DNA of 64,000 nt from assembly GCF_022919155.1 (NCBI RefSeq), contig NZ_CP095045.1:1860001-1924000 (forward strand). Reading direction: 5' to 3'. Positions 40,495-49,023 of the stretch are shown here, piece by piece. The notes beneath the pieces are model-generated. The model did not search any database and had not been told where the DNA came from. It saw only the letters and a program-made list of their open reading frames with translations. The first letter of the stretch is position 1. Each line of letters begins with the position of its first letter. Source of the DNA: Leucobacter allii. GTDB lineage: Bacteria > Actinomycetota > Actinomycetes > Actinomycetales > Microbacteriaceae. The position numbers were made by a program, and so were the translations under genes.

Positions 40495-41913
40495 ATGAGC
40501 GAGCACGCGCAGACCACCCACGAGGCGGAGATCGACCACGGCAATCGCAGCACCACCCCGCCGGACGACGCCTTCGTCTCCTACATCTCCTCGCACTGGG
40601 CCGATCGGTCCGAGGAACCGCCCGCGGTCGACCCGGTCGCGGTCGCGACCGCGACCCGCCGCGCTGCGCTCGGCGCGCAGTTCCCCGGCGAGCGGCTCGT
40701 GATCCGCGCCGGCGTGATGAAGCAGCGCTCGAACGACACCTTCTACCCGTTCCGCGCGCACAGCGCCTTCGCGCACCTCACCGGGTGGGGCTCGGACGCC
40801 GAGCCCGGCGCGATCCTCGTGCTGGATCCGCTGGCCGGCACCGCGGAGAGCGGCGGCGAGGAGACCGCCGCCAACCACACCGCGACGCTGTACTTCCGGG
40901 AACGCGCGGGTCGCGACAGCGACGAGTTCTTCGCGAACCCCGAGATCGGGGAGTTCTGGATCGGCGCGCGACCCTCGCTGGAGCAGGTGGCCGCGCGACT
41001 CGGGATCCCGACGGCCCCGCTCGCCGACTTCGCCGCGGGCGACGGGGATCGGGAGCTCGACGATCCCGAACTGGCCCGCGCCGCCTCCGAGCTGCGGCTC
41101 GTGAAGGATGCGTACGAGATCGCCGAGATGCGCGCCGCGGTCGCGGCGACCGCACGGGGCTTCGCGGAGGTGCTCGCGGCCCTCCCCGCCGCCGCCGCGC
41201 ACCCGCGAGGCGAGCGCGTCGTCGAGGGCGTCTTCAACCAGCGCGCCCGGCTCGACGGCAACACCGTCGGCTACGAGACGATCGCGGCCTCGGGCCCCCA
41301 CGCGTGCACCCTGCACTGGATCCGCAACGACGGACCCGTGCGCGCCGGCGATCTGCTGCTGCTCGACGCCGGCGTGGAGCTCGACAGCCTCTACACCGCG
41401 GACATCACGCGCACCGTGCCGGTCTCCGGGGCCTTCACCGACGTGCAGCGCCGGGTGTACGAGGCCGTGCTCGAGGCCGCGGACGCGGCGCGCGCGATCG
41501 TGCGCCCCGGTATCCGCTTCGGCGACGTGCACGACGCGGCGATGGCCGTCATCGAACGCCGCACCCGCGAGTGGGGGCTGCTCCCGGAGCCCGACGGCGT
41601 CGCCTACTACCGGCGCTACATGGTGCACGGCACGAGCCATCACCTCGGGCTCGACGTCCACGATTGCGCCCAGGCGCGGCGCGAGATGTACCTCGACGGG
41701 GTCGTGGAGGCCGGCATGGTGTTCACCATCGAGCCGGGCCTCTACTTCCAGCCGGACGATCTCACGGTGCCCGAGGAGTACCGCGGCATCGGCGTCCGGA
41801 TCGAGGACGACGTCCTCGTCACCGACGACGGCTGCGAGAACCTCTCCGCGGCGATCCCCCGCACGGCGGACGCGGTCGAGGCGTGGATCCGGGCCGCGCA
41901 GACGGGCGCCTGA
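40495..41913 (+). CDS. pepP: Xaa-Pro aminopeptidase (aminopeptidase P, M24B)
   Basis: 472 residues. An N-terminal creatinase-like domain (about 50-190, with QRSNDTFYPFR and LTGW) is followed by a pita-bread domain. Dinuclear metal ligands are visible: Asp in LLLDAGVELDSLYTADITR (two Asp, about 298 and 309), His in HGTSHHLGLDVHD (about 378-385), Glu in TIEPG (about 417) and Glu in GIRIEDD-like GVRIEDDV (about 441). It removes N-terminal residues preceding proline, in the cytosol. Start at ATG 40495 is the first in frame. It ends seven bases from the convergent flavin monooxygenase gene. Confidence 0.95.
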   Translation: MSEHAQTTHEAEIDHGNRSTTPPDDAFVSYISSHWADRSEEPPAVDPVAVATATRRAALGAQFPGERLVIRAGVMKQRSNDTFYPFRAHSAFAHLTGWGSDAEPGAILVLDPLAGTAESGGEETAANHTATLYFRERAGRDSDEFFANPEIGEFWIGARPSLEQVAARLGIPTAPLADFAAGDGDRELDDPELARAASELRLVKDAYEIAEMRAAVAATARGFAEVLAALPAAAAHPRGERVVEGVFNQRARLDGNTVGYETIAASGPHACTLHWIRNDGPVRAGDLLLLDAGVELDSLYTADITRTVPVSGAFTDVQRRVYEAVLEAADAARAIVRPGIRFGDVHDAAMAVIERRTREWGLLPEPDGVAYYRRYMVHGTSHHLGLDVHDCAQARREMYLDGVVEAGMVFTIEPGLYFQPDDLTVPEEYRGIGVRIEDDVLVTDDGCENLSAAIPRTADAVEAWIRAAQTGA

Positions 41914-41920
41914 GACCGCG

Positions 41921-43066
41921 TCAGTCCCGAACGAGCCGCTCGCGGAACGGCGTCTCGGCCGGCACCGGTTCGAGCAGCCCCGCGGACCTGAGTGCGGGGA
42001 CGACCTCCGCGCAGAACAGCTCCAGCGACCGCCATGACCCACCGGCGAGCACGATGGCTCCATCGAAGCGCGCGTCGGGAAGCCGGTCGAGGGCGTCCGC
42101 GCGGGTGAGGATCGCCGCGGCCACATCCTCGGGGGTCCCCGTCGCCCGCCAGTGGGCGGCGCCCCGGCCCCGGTCCTGCAGCGCCGCGAGGCGCTCGGCC
42201 TCGGCGCGCGAACGATCGACGGTGACGACGAGGCCGGGCAGCAGACGCGCCGCCGCCTCGACCCTCCCGGCCTCCCGGAACGCGGCCGCGAGCCCCCGCT
42301 GCTGGGCCGCGACGTCCGCGGCCTCCGGCGCCGCCGCGAAGACCGCGTCCGCCCGGGACCCCGCGACGGCCTCGGGCCGCGCCCCGGCCATGAAGAGCGG
42401 CGGTTCGCCGTCCGGGTGCGCTGCGACCGTCCCGGGACCGGCGATGCGGAAGACGCCGTCGTCGAGATCGATGGGGCGCACCCGCGCGGCGTCCGCGAAG
42501 CGCCCGGTCGCTCGGTCCGCGAGGATCGCATCGTACGGATAGCTCTCCCAGAGCGCCCGGACCGCGGCGATGCACGCGGCGGCGCGGCGGCGGCGCTCCT
42601 CAGGGTCCCGGGCGCGCGGATCCACTCCGACGGATCCGCCGCGGTGGACGGACCCGCCGTAGTTCTCGGAGCCGCCGAGCGCGGTGACCGCGTTCCAGCC
42701 GGCCCGTCCCCCGCTCAGGCGGTGCAGCGACATCAGGCCCCGCGCGACGGCGAAGGGCGATGCGACGAGCGTCTGCACGGTCGGCACCACTCCGATGCGG
42801 CGCGTGCGCGCCGCGAGCATGCTCGTCAGCGTGTGCGGGTCGTGCGTGCTGAACCCCGGGCTCCGCTCGAGCGCTCCGGAATCGATATGACCGGCGTCCG
42901 GGGCGAAGAGGAAGTCGAGCCCGGCCTCCTCCGCCGCCGTCGCGAGGTCCAGGTACGGTGCGAGATCGAAGAGCTCCTCGACGCGGCTCCCCGGTTCCCG
43001 CCAGGCCTCGCCGCGCAGCCAGGTCGGTGACAGGGCGAGCCCCACGACGGGTGCGGAAGCGCTCAT
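41921..43066 (-). CDS. LLM-class flavin-dependent monooxygenase coupled to siderophore operon
   Basis: 381 residues; the ATG overlaps the fepC stop in ATGA, so it is translationally coupled to the uptake genes. It matches the NtaA/SnaA/DszA branch of bacterial luciferase-like monooxygenases: LALSPTWLRGEAWREPGS at the start, DLATAAEEAGLDFLFAPDA, the FMN-binding PHTLTSMLAARTRRIGVV, VARGLMSLHRLSGGRAGWNAVT and SENYGG. Such enzymes use FMNH2 from a partner reductase and oxygen to oxidise or cleave organic substrates, including chelators such as nitrilotriacetate and EDTA. Coupling to FepC suggests it oxidatively breaks or modifies an imported iron chelate (inference). It is the last gene of the operon. 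Confidence 0.87.
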   Translation of the reverse strand: MSASAPVVGLALSPTWLRGEAWREPGSRVEELFDLAPYLDLATAAEEAGLDFLFAPDAGHIDSGALERSPGFSTHDPHTLTSMLAARTRRIGVVPTVQTLVASPFAVARGLMSLHRLSGGRAGWNAVTALGGSENYGGSVHRGGSVGVDPRARDPEERRRRAAACIAAVRALWESYPYDAILADRATGRFADAARVRPIDLDDGVFRIAGPGTVAAHPDGEPPLFMAGARPEAVAGSRADAVFAAAPEAADVAAQQRGLAAAFREAGRVEAAARLLPGLVVTVDRSRAEAERLAALQDRGRGAAHWRATGTPEDVAAAILTRADALDRLPDARFDGAIVLAGGSWRSLELFCAEVVPALRSAGLLEPVPAETPFRERLVRD

Positions 43067-43860
43067 CGCGCCGCGCCGCGCCGGGCCCGGGGCACCACGA
43101 GCGGCCGCCCGGTCTCGGGATCGTCAATGACGACGGCCTCGAGCTCGTAGGCCTCGCGGAGCACGCGGGCCGTGACGACCTCCTCGGCTGTGCCCTCGGC
43201 GATGATCCGCCCGTCGCGCATCGCGACCATGCGGTCGGCGTAGCGCGCGGCGAGATTGAGGTCGTGCAGCACGGCGACGACGGTGCGCCCGGCCGCGGCG
43301 AGGCGGGCGCACAGCTCGAGCACGTCGATCTGGTGCGCGATGTCGAGGAACGTGGTCGGTTCGTCGAGGAGCAGCACCCCCGTCTCCTGCGCCAGCGCCA
43401 TCGCGATCCACGCGCGCTGCCGCTGCCCGCCGGAGAGCTCGTCGACGAGGCGATCGGCGTGCGCGGCCATCCCCACCTCCTCGATCGCCTCGGCGGTGAT
43501 GCGCGCGTCGTCCTCCGACCACTGTCGGAGCAGGCTCTGGTGCGGGTAGCGGCCCCGGGCCACGAGATCGGCCACGGTGATCGCGTCGGGCGCGATCGGC
43601 GACTGCGGCAGGAGGCCCACGCGGCGCGCGAACTCCTTGCCCCGCATGCCGCCGATCGCGCGGCCGTCGAGCAGCACGTCCCCGGCGCTCGGGACGAGCA
43701 TCCGGCCGAGCGCGCGCAGCAGCGTCGACTTGCCGCAGGCGTTCGGGCCGACGATCGCGGTGAATCCTCCAGTGGTGATGTCGAGGGAGAGGCCGTCGAT
43801 GACGGGCGGGCCGTGGTACCCGATCCGGATGCCGTCGGCGTGGAGGGCGGGGGTCTGCAT
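43063..43860 (-). CDS. fepC: Ferric catecholate (enterobactin-type) ABC importer ATPase
   Basis: 265 residues, ATG start. Walker A is GPNACGKST (Ala where most have Gly), Q-loop LLPQSP, signature LSGGQRQRAWIAMALAQE, Walker B LLLDEPTT and H-loop VLHDLN. Its VARGRYPHQ segment and C-terminal VVIDDPETGRPLVVPRAR closely resemble E. coli FepC. It powers import of ferric siderophore through FepD-FepG. The gene follows fepG after 47 bases and overlaps the monooxygenase gene by four. Confidence 0.93.
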   Translation of the reverse strand: MQTPALHADGIRIGYHGPPVIDGLSLDITTGGFTAIVGPNACGKSTLLRALGRMLVPSAGDVLLDGRAIGGMRGKEFARRVGLLPQSPIAPDAITVADLVARGRYPHQSLLRQWSEDDARITAEAIEEVGMAAHADRLVDELSGGQRQRAWIAMALAQETGVLLLDEPTTFLDIAHQIDVLELCARLAAAGRTVVAVLHDLNLAARYADRMVAMRDGRIIAEGTAEEVVTARVLREAYELEAVVIDDPETGRPLVVPRARRGAAR

Positions 43861-43907
43861 GCGGGGGTCCAATCTTGGGGAGGGCCGGCGTCGGGCGGCC
43901 GGGCGGG

Positions 43908-44954
43908 TCAGGCGCGGCGGGCCAGCAGCCAGATGAGGTAGACGCCGCCGAGGAGCGCCGTCACGAGTCCGATCGGGAGCCGCAGCCCGAGCTCGAGGTG
44001 CTGGGAGAGGAGGTCCGCGCAGGCGAGCAGCACGGCGCCGATGAGGCCGGAGAGCGCGAGATGAAGTCCGCTCCCGCGCGCGAGGCGGGCGGCGATCTGC
44101 GGCGCGGCGAGGGCGACGAACGCGATGGGCCCCGCGACGGCGGTCGCGACGCCCGTGAGCAGCACCCCGAGCACGAGCACGGCGAACCGCACGCGTTCGA
44201 CCCGGATCCCGAGCCCATGCGCGACGTCGTCGCCCATCTCGATCATGCGCAGCGCCCGGCCCGCGATCCCGATCAGCGGCAGCAGGACGACCGCCGCCGC
44301 GACGAGGCTCCAGGCGTGCGGCCACCCGCGCCCGGTGAGCGAGCCGGACTGCCAGACCTGCGCCGATGCCGCCTCGGCGATGCCGGCGCGCACGAGCAGC
44401 AGATCGGTCACCGCCGCCATGATCGCTCCGATGCCGATGCCCACGAGGACGAGCCTGATCCCGCCCGTGACCCCGTGCTTGCGCGAGAGAAGGTAGACGA
44501 GCAGCGCGGTGAGCAGTCCGCCGGCGACGGCCGCCGCCGCGGTCGCGAGCACGCCGCCGCCCAGCAGGGTGATCTGCGCGACCGCGCCCGTCGCGGCGCC
44601 GGTCGTGAAGCCGATGATGTCCGGCGAACCGAGTGCGTTGCGGGAGAGGCTCTGGAAGACGCACCCGGCGACGCCGAGACAGACGCCGACGAGGAGCGCG
44701 CACACGGCGCGCGGCAGTCGCCGGCCGACGACGGTGCGCAGGATCCGCTCCTCCCCGTCGCCGGCGAGCGCGCGGAGCACCTCGACCGGGGCGAGCGGAA
44801 CGGCGCCGAGCATGAGCGAGACCGCGAGCGCGACGAGGACGAGCACGAGCAGGATCGCGGCCAGGCGCATCCCCCCGAGGTCCAAGCGCAGGCTGAACGA
44901 GGCGATCCGGAGCACGCCGCTCCGCGCAACCGGGGTCCGCCGACGCCCGGTCAT
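43908..44954 (-). CDS. fepG: Ferric catecholate ABC importer permease 2
   Basis: 348 residues, ATG start overlapping the fepD stop (ATGA). It has eight to ten hydrophobic segments of the BtuC/FecCD type, with RLPRAVCALLVGVCLGVAG, QSLSRNALGSPDIIGFTTGA, VWQSGSLTGRGW and the coupling region GIAFVALAAPQIAARL-like (AGPIAFVALAAPQ). QVWQSGSLTGR and 'GMGDDVAHGLG'-like (MIEMGDDVAHGLGI) match FepG. It forms the channel with FepD in the cytoplasmic membrane. Confidence 0.93.
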   Translation of the reverse strand: MTGRRRTPVARSGVLRIASFSLRLDLGGMRLAAILLVLVLVALAVSLMLGAVPLAPVEVLRALAGDGEERILRTVVGRRLPRAVCALLVGVCLGVAGCVFQSLSRNALGSPDIIGFTTGAATGAVAQITLLGGGVLATAAAAVAGGLLTALLVYLLSRKHGVTGGIRLVLVGIGIGAIMAAVTDLLLVRAGIAEAASAQVWQSGSLTGRGWPHAWSLVAAAVVLLPLIGIAGRALRMIEMGDDVAHGLGIRVERVRFAVLVLGVLLTGVATAVAGPIAFVALAAPQIAARLARGSGLHLALSGLIGAVLLACADLLSQHLELGLRLPIGLVTALLGGVYLIWLLARRA

Positions 44955-45997
44955 CCGGCGATCCTGCGGTTCGTGCGGATGAGCGCCACGAAGACGGGGC
45001 CGCCGATGAGGGCGGCCGCGACCGCGGTCGGGAGCTCGGCCGGCGCGATGACGATGCGTCCGAGCACGTCGGCGACCATGAGGATCGCGGGCCCCAGCAC
45101 GATCGTGCCGGGGAGCAGCGCCCGATGATCCGATCCGACGAGGAGCCGCACGAGGTGCGGCGCGACGAGCCCGACGAAGCCGATCGGCCCCGCGGCGGCG
45201 GTCGCGGCTCCGGCGAGCAGCACGACGACGAGCCCGCCGCCCAGACGGATGGCGGGGGCGGAGGCGCCGAGGGCGCGCGCCGCGTCGTCGCCGAGGGCGA
45301 GCGCGTTGAGCGGGCGGATGAGCGCCAGCGCACCGGCGACGCCGAGCGCGACGCAGGGCAGCACGGCGCCGGTGACCTCGAGCGGCCGGCCCTGCAACGA
45401 CCCCACGGCCCAGAAACGGAACTGGTCGTAGGCCGATTCCCGGCTGAGGAGGATCGACGTGGTCACGGCGCCCACCGCCATCGCGATCGCCGAGCCCGCG
45501 AGCGCCATCCGCGCCGGGGTCGCCGCCGATCGGTGCGCGGTACCGAGCGCGTAGACCGCGACCGCGGCCACGGCCGCGCCGACGAAGGCGAACCAGAGGT
45601 ACCCGGCGAGCTCGGACACGCCGAAGAAGCTGATCGCCACGACGACGGCGAGCGAGGCCCCCGCGTTCAGGCCGAGGAGGCCGGGCTCGGCGAGGGGGTT
45701 GCGCGTGAGCGCCTGCATCACGGCGCCGGCGACGGCGAGGCCGACGCCCACGACGAGGCAGAGCAGTGCCCGCGGGATGCGCGAACGCACGACGATGAGA
45801 TGGTCGTCCTGTGCGGGGTCGAAGTGCGTCAGGGCGTCGATCACCGTGCGCGGCGGCACAACGTGCGATCCGATGCCGAGACTCAGGACGGTCGCGACGA
45901 GCAGCACCACGAGCCCGCCGATGAGCACCGCGGCGAGGCGGATCCCGGTGCGCGCACCGGCACCCGCCTCGCCGCGACGCGGCAGCGTATCGATCAC
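44951..45997 (-). CDS. fepD: Ferric catecholate ABC importer permease 1
   Basis: 348 residues, GTG start overlapping the fepB stop (GTGA). It is a BtuC/FecCD-type permease: SRIPRALLCLVVGVGLAVAG, MQALTRNPLAEPGLLGLNAGA, FWAVGSLQGRPLE and AGPIGFVGLVAPHLVR, with about nine membrane segments. The QALTRNPLAEPGLLGLNAGA sequence is characteristic of FepD/FecC members that pair with FepG. The chain of four-base overlaps fepB-fepD-fepG indicates one transcript. Confidence 0.94.
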   Translation of the reverse strand: MIDTLPRRGEAGAGARTGIRLAAVLIGGLVVLLVATVLSLGIGSHVVPPRTVIDALTHFDPAQDDHLIVVRSRIPRALLCLVVGVGLAVAGAVMQALTRNPLAEPGLLGLNAGASLAVVVAISFFGVSELAGYLWFAFVGAAVAAVAVYALGTAHRSAATPARMALAGSAIAMAVGAVTTSILLSRESAYDQFRFWAVGSLQGRPLEVTGAVLPCVALGVAGALALIRPLNALALGDDAARALGASAPAIRLGGGLVVVLLAGAATAAAGPIGFVGLVAPHLVRLLVGSDHRALLPGTIVLGPAILMVADVLGRIVIAPAELPTAVAAALIGGPVFVALIRTNRRIAG

Positions 45998-46992
45998 CGG
46001 GACGAGCCGAAGGCCTCCACGACCGCTTCGACGAGCAGGCGTGCGCTGTACGGGTCGATGCGGAAGGAGGTGGCGCCGAGCGGCACGACGGTGTCGTCCG
46101 CGACGGCCCGGGCGTTCGCCAGCAGCGGGTCGGAGGTGACGCCGTCGACGCCGTCGCGCTCGATGCTCACCATGAACAGGGCGCTCTTGTCGCCGAGCGC
46201 GGTCGGCAGGTTCTCCGGGGTCACGGACGAGGCGTCGGAGCGGTGCTCGGCGACGACCTCATCGGGCGCGCCCGCGTACTCGAAGCCCAGGGCGGTGAGC
46301 AGCTCCGCCTGCGAACTGTTCGGTTCGAAGATCATCGAGGGGTCCGCGCCGTTGTAGGAGAGCGCCGTGACCGGACCCGCGACCGGCTCGAGGTCCGCCG
46401 CCTGCTCGGCCACCCAGGCGTCGAAGTCGTCGAGCGTCCGCCCGGCCTCGGCCTCGTGCCCCGTGGCCTCGCCGAGCTGGCCGAGGATCTCCCGCCAGTC
46501 GTGCGTGCCGTAGTCGATCATGATGGTCGGCGCGATCTCGCTCAGCTGATCATAGGCCTCGGCCGTCGCGTCCGCCCCGATGGAGGAGCCGACGATGAGA
46601 TCCGGCTCCGCGAGCTCGACCGCCTCCAGGTCGAGGGTGAGATCGGGGTAGAGCACCTCGACGCCGCGTTCGTCGGCCACGTCGGCCCACTGCCGGAAGA
46701 ACCCCTGGTCATCCGTGATCGGGCCGACGCCCGTCGCCGCCGACGCGGCGACCGGCGCGTCGATCGCGAGCAGCGATCCGGTGAGCGTGACGCTCGTCGA
46801 GACGATAGTGAGCGGCTCGTCGGGGATCTCGGTCTCCCCGGCGTCGTGGACGATGGTCCGGGGCCAGCCCTCGGCGGAGGCGGGCGTCTCCCCTCCGGTC
46901 TCGGCGTCGGCGCCGCCGCTCGAGCTGCAGCCGGTCAGCGCGAGGAGCGCGACGGCTCCGGCGGCGGTGAGTGCGCGAAGGGTGGTGTGCAC
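45994..46992 (-). CDS. fepB: Ferric catecholate-binding lipoprotein
   Basis: 332 residues from the GTG at 46992, which has AAGGA five bases upstream; the earlier in-frame ATG at 47019 lies in the SIP-fepB spacer. A lipoprotein signal ends in the lipobox LTGC (about residue 22). The mature protein has a class III fold: IVSTSVTLTGSLLAIDAPV, DDQGFFRQWADVA and YDQLSEIAPTIMIDYG are nearly the same as in E. coli FepB, so the ligand is probably a ferric enterobactin-like catecholate. It is anchored outside the membrane and delivers the chelate to FepDG. It follows the SIP gene by 35 bases and may have its own iron-responsive site. Confidence 0.93.
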   Translation of the reverse strand: MHTTLRALTAAGAVALLALTGCSSSGGADAETGGETPASAEGWPRTIVHDAGETEIPDEPLTIVSTSVTLTGSLLAIDAPVAASAATGVGPITDDQGFFRQWADVADERGVEVLYPDLTLDLEAVELAEPDLIVGSSIGADATAEAYDQLSEIAPTIMIDYGTHDWREILGQLGEATGHEAEAGRTLDDFDAWVAEQAADLEPVAGPVTALSYNGADPSMIFEPNSSQAELLTALGFEYAGAPDEVVAEHRSDASSVTPENLPTALGDKSALFMVSIERDGVDGVTSDPLLANARAVADDTVVPLGATSFRIDPYSARLLVEAVVEAFGSSR

Positions 46993-47016
46993 GGGGATCC
47001 TTTCATCCGATGTTGG

Positions 47017-47035
47017 CAAGGATCACCTTACTTAT
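47017..47035 (-). promoter_or_regulatory. Possible DtxR/IdeR-type iron box before fepB
   Basis: On the minus strand the 19 bases match about 11 of 19 positions of TTAGGTTAGGCTAACCTAA, and contain the inverted repeat GTAAGG-N4-CCTTGC. It overlaps the SIP stop codon and lies 25-43 bases before the fepB GTG. Weak match; offered as a candidate only. Confidence 0.3.
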
Positions 47036-48818
47036 TCTCGGCGATCGGGGCAAGCGGGGCGTCGGCGAGGATCACCGCCTCGAAGCCCCATCCGAGTCCG
47101 ACGACCCGCTCGAGCCGCCACCCGACGGGCGCCGCAAGCCGCTCGAGGGATCGCGCGTCGCGGAGCCCGGCCCCCGTGGCCGCGAGTGCGAGCAGCTGCG
47201 CCTCGTGCGCGCGGGGATCCAGCGCGTCCGGCCGGGCCCGATCGACGACGATCGCCCGACGGGCGCGCCCGCGGAGCGCCTCGAAGCGCTCCGCGGCCTC
47301 GCGGTCGGTGCAGGCGCCGAGCTCCAGCGCGATCGCCTCCGCGTCGACCGCATCATCCGCATCGACGCACTCGGCGGCACCGTCCGACGCGGTCTCCGCG
47401 CGGAACTCGGGCGCCGCGAGGAGAACGCTCCGCTGCGCCGGCGTTCCGGACGCCGCGGCCGCGCCGCGCCATCCCGCCTCCCGGAGCAGGTCGAGGAGCA
47501 CCGCGGCACCCGGCCCGGCGAAGCGGGCGCTCGCGACCTCCTCCCAGACGGGGTCGGCGATCAGCCCGCCGAGGACGAAGCGCAGCACCTCGGCATCGGC
47601 GCAGTGCTCGGCGAACCGCTCGGCGTCGCGTCCGAGCTCGGCCGCGAGCGTGGCGCCGCGGACGATCGCACGGGCGGGCGCACCGTCGCGCAGCCCCGCT
47701 GCCAGCTCGCCGAGTGCGTGCATCGTCTCGCCCTCGGGCCCATCGTAGCCCTCGCGCGCATGCGGGTCGGCGAGCAGGGCCTCCCCTGCGGGGCCGATGC
47801 GCCAGCCGCCGCCGCGATCCTCGAGGACCAGTCCGTGATGCGCCAGCGTCGGCAGGAGCGCCGCAAGCGCCGCGGGCGGCAGCCCGCGTCCTCGCGCGAG
47901 CGCCTCGCGATCCGCCCCCGGCTGGTCGGCGACGGCGTCGAGCAGACCGCTGACGAGCGCGGCGCGCACCGCGAACCAGGCCGCGGGTGAGGGCACAGGC
48001 GGGAAGGCGGCGTCCGCCGCCGCGTCCGCGTGCCAGTACCCCGTGAGGCTCGTCCGCGTCTTGTCGATGCCGCGCTCGCGGCCGAGGAAGCGGCGCAGCG
48101 GCAGCAGCGCGCGGCTCTCGGCGGCCGCCCAGACGAAGCCCGCACTCGCGTCGCCCGGGGGGAGCGCCGCACGGGCGGCTGCGAGGAGCGCCTCGCGATC
48201 CCCCGGGCGGGCGACCACCCAGTCGAGGGTGTCGCCGACGCGGAGCGGCAGCTCCTGCCTGGCGCTCGGGTGCTCGATGAGCACGACCGCCCGCACCCTG
48301 GCCTCGGTGGGGCGCTCGTCGAGGTATCGGCCGATCGCCGGGAGCGCCGTCTCGTCACCGATGAGCACGATCCAGTCGAGCCGCTCGGGGAGCACCAGTG
48401 AGGATTTCGGACCGACGATCCAGAGCGCATCGCCGGGAACGGCTCCGGCCGCCCAGCTCGCCGCGGGACCGTCGCCATGGAGCACGAAGTCGAGGTCGAT
48501 CTCCCTCGCTGCGGGATCGACCCGACGCGGCGTGTAGTCGCGGGCGATGCGGGCGGGGGCCTCCACCCACTCGATGCCGTGCGCGAGCTGGATCGGCAGG
48601 ACGTCCTCGAGCTCGTCGGGGCCGGCGAAGATGGCTTTGACGTGGTCGTCGAAGCCCGGGGCGCGGAATCCGGGCTGGCGGAGGCCGTCGCGGGCGAACG
48701 GCGCGAGCTCGGGCCCGCCGAGCGTCACGCGCCGCATGCGCGGCGTCACCTCCGTCACGCGCAGCACGTCGAGCCGCCGCAGGACCAGCGGATGCGTCTC
48801 GAGGGGGCGTCGCGCCAT
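47028..48818 (-). CDS. Siderophore-interacting flavoprotein fused to a winged-helix/methyltransferase-like domain
   Basis: 596 residues, about twice the usual ~280. The first ~290 are a ViuB/SIP-type ferric-siderophore reductase: FAD-binding barrel with FDDHVKAIF and RDYTPRRVD, then the NAD(P)H-binding-like half with WIVLIGDETALPAIGRYL and FVWAAAESRAL, ending in TRTSLTGYWHADA. Residues ~300-370 form a winged helix like the dimerisation domain of small-molecule O-methyltransferases (VSGLLDAVADQPG...GLVLEDRGGGWRIG). The rest resembles a methyltransferase core but lacks a GxGxG SAM loop. The first half should reduce or release iron in the cytosol; the second may bind ligand. It is the first gene of the uptake operon, with no strong ribosome site, a ~145-base leader and a palindromic operator. 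Confidence 0.85.
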   Translation of the reverse strand: MARRPLETHPLVLRRLDVLRVTEVTPRMRRVTLGGPELAPFARDGLRQPGFRAPGFDDHVKAIFAGPDELEDVLPIQLAHGIEWVEAPARIARDYTPRRVDPAAREIDLDFVLHGDGPAASWAAGAVPGDALWIVGPKSSLVLPERLDWIVLIGDETALPAIGRYLDERPTEARVRAVVLIEHPSARQELPLRVGDTLDWVVARPGDREALLAAARAALPPGDASAGFVWAAAESRALLPLRRFLGRERGIDKTRTSLTGYWHADAAADAAFPPVPSPAAWFAVRAALVSGLLDAVADQPGADREALARGRGLPPAALAALLPTLAHHGLVLEDRGGGWRIGPAGEALLADPHAREGYDGPEGETMHALGELAAGLRDGAPARAIVRGATLAAELGRDAERFAEHCADAEVLRFVLGGLIADPVWEEVASARFAGPGAAVLLDLLREAGWRGAAAASGTPAQRSVLLAAPEFRAETASDGAAECVDADDAVDAEAIALELGACTDREAAERFEALRGRARRAIVVDRARPDALDPRAHEAQLLALAATGAGLRDARSLERLAAPVGWRLERVVGLGWGFEAVILADAPLAPIAENK

Positions 48819-48960
48819 CTCAGCGCACCCCCGCGGAGCGCGCTCCCGCGCGGGGTGCCTGGGCCGTCTCGGACGGACGGAGGGGGCGGGAACGGCAGGG
48901 GTGGGCCACGGGCTGCACTCGCATTCGGGATCGCTGCCGCGGCCCGCGTCCGGCGCCGGC

Positions 48961-48994
48961 GCGACATCATCTGATGATTCGCGCCCCCACCCTA
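48961..48994 (-). promoter_or_regulatory. SIP-fep operon promoter and palindromic operator
   Basis: On the minus strand, TAGGGT (48994-48989) is a -10. Its last base lies 17 bases from the centre of the perfect palindrome ATCATC-T-GATGAT (48966-48978), so the operator covers or just follows the start of transcription. The flanking 21 bases (48961-48981) match 16 of 21 at the esterase promoter (51681-51701). Such a position suits a repressor, probably iron- or siderophore-responsive (inference). Confidence 0.6.
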
Positions 48995-49023
48995 TCCGGC
49001 GGTCGCCGCGCTCCGCAACGCGG

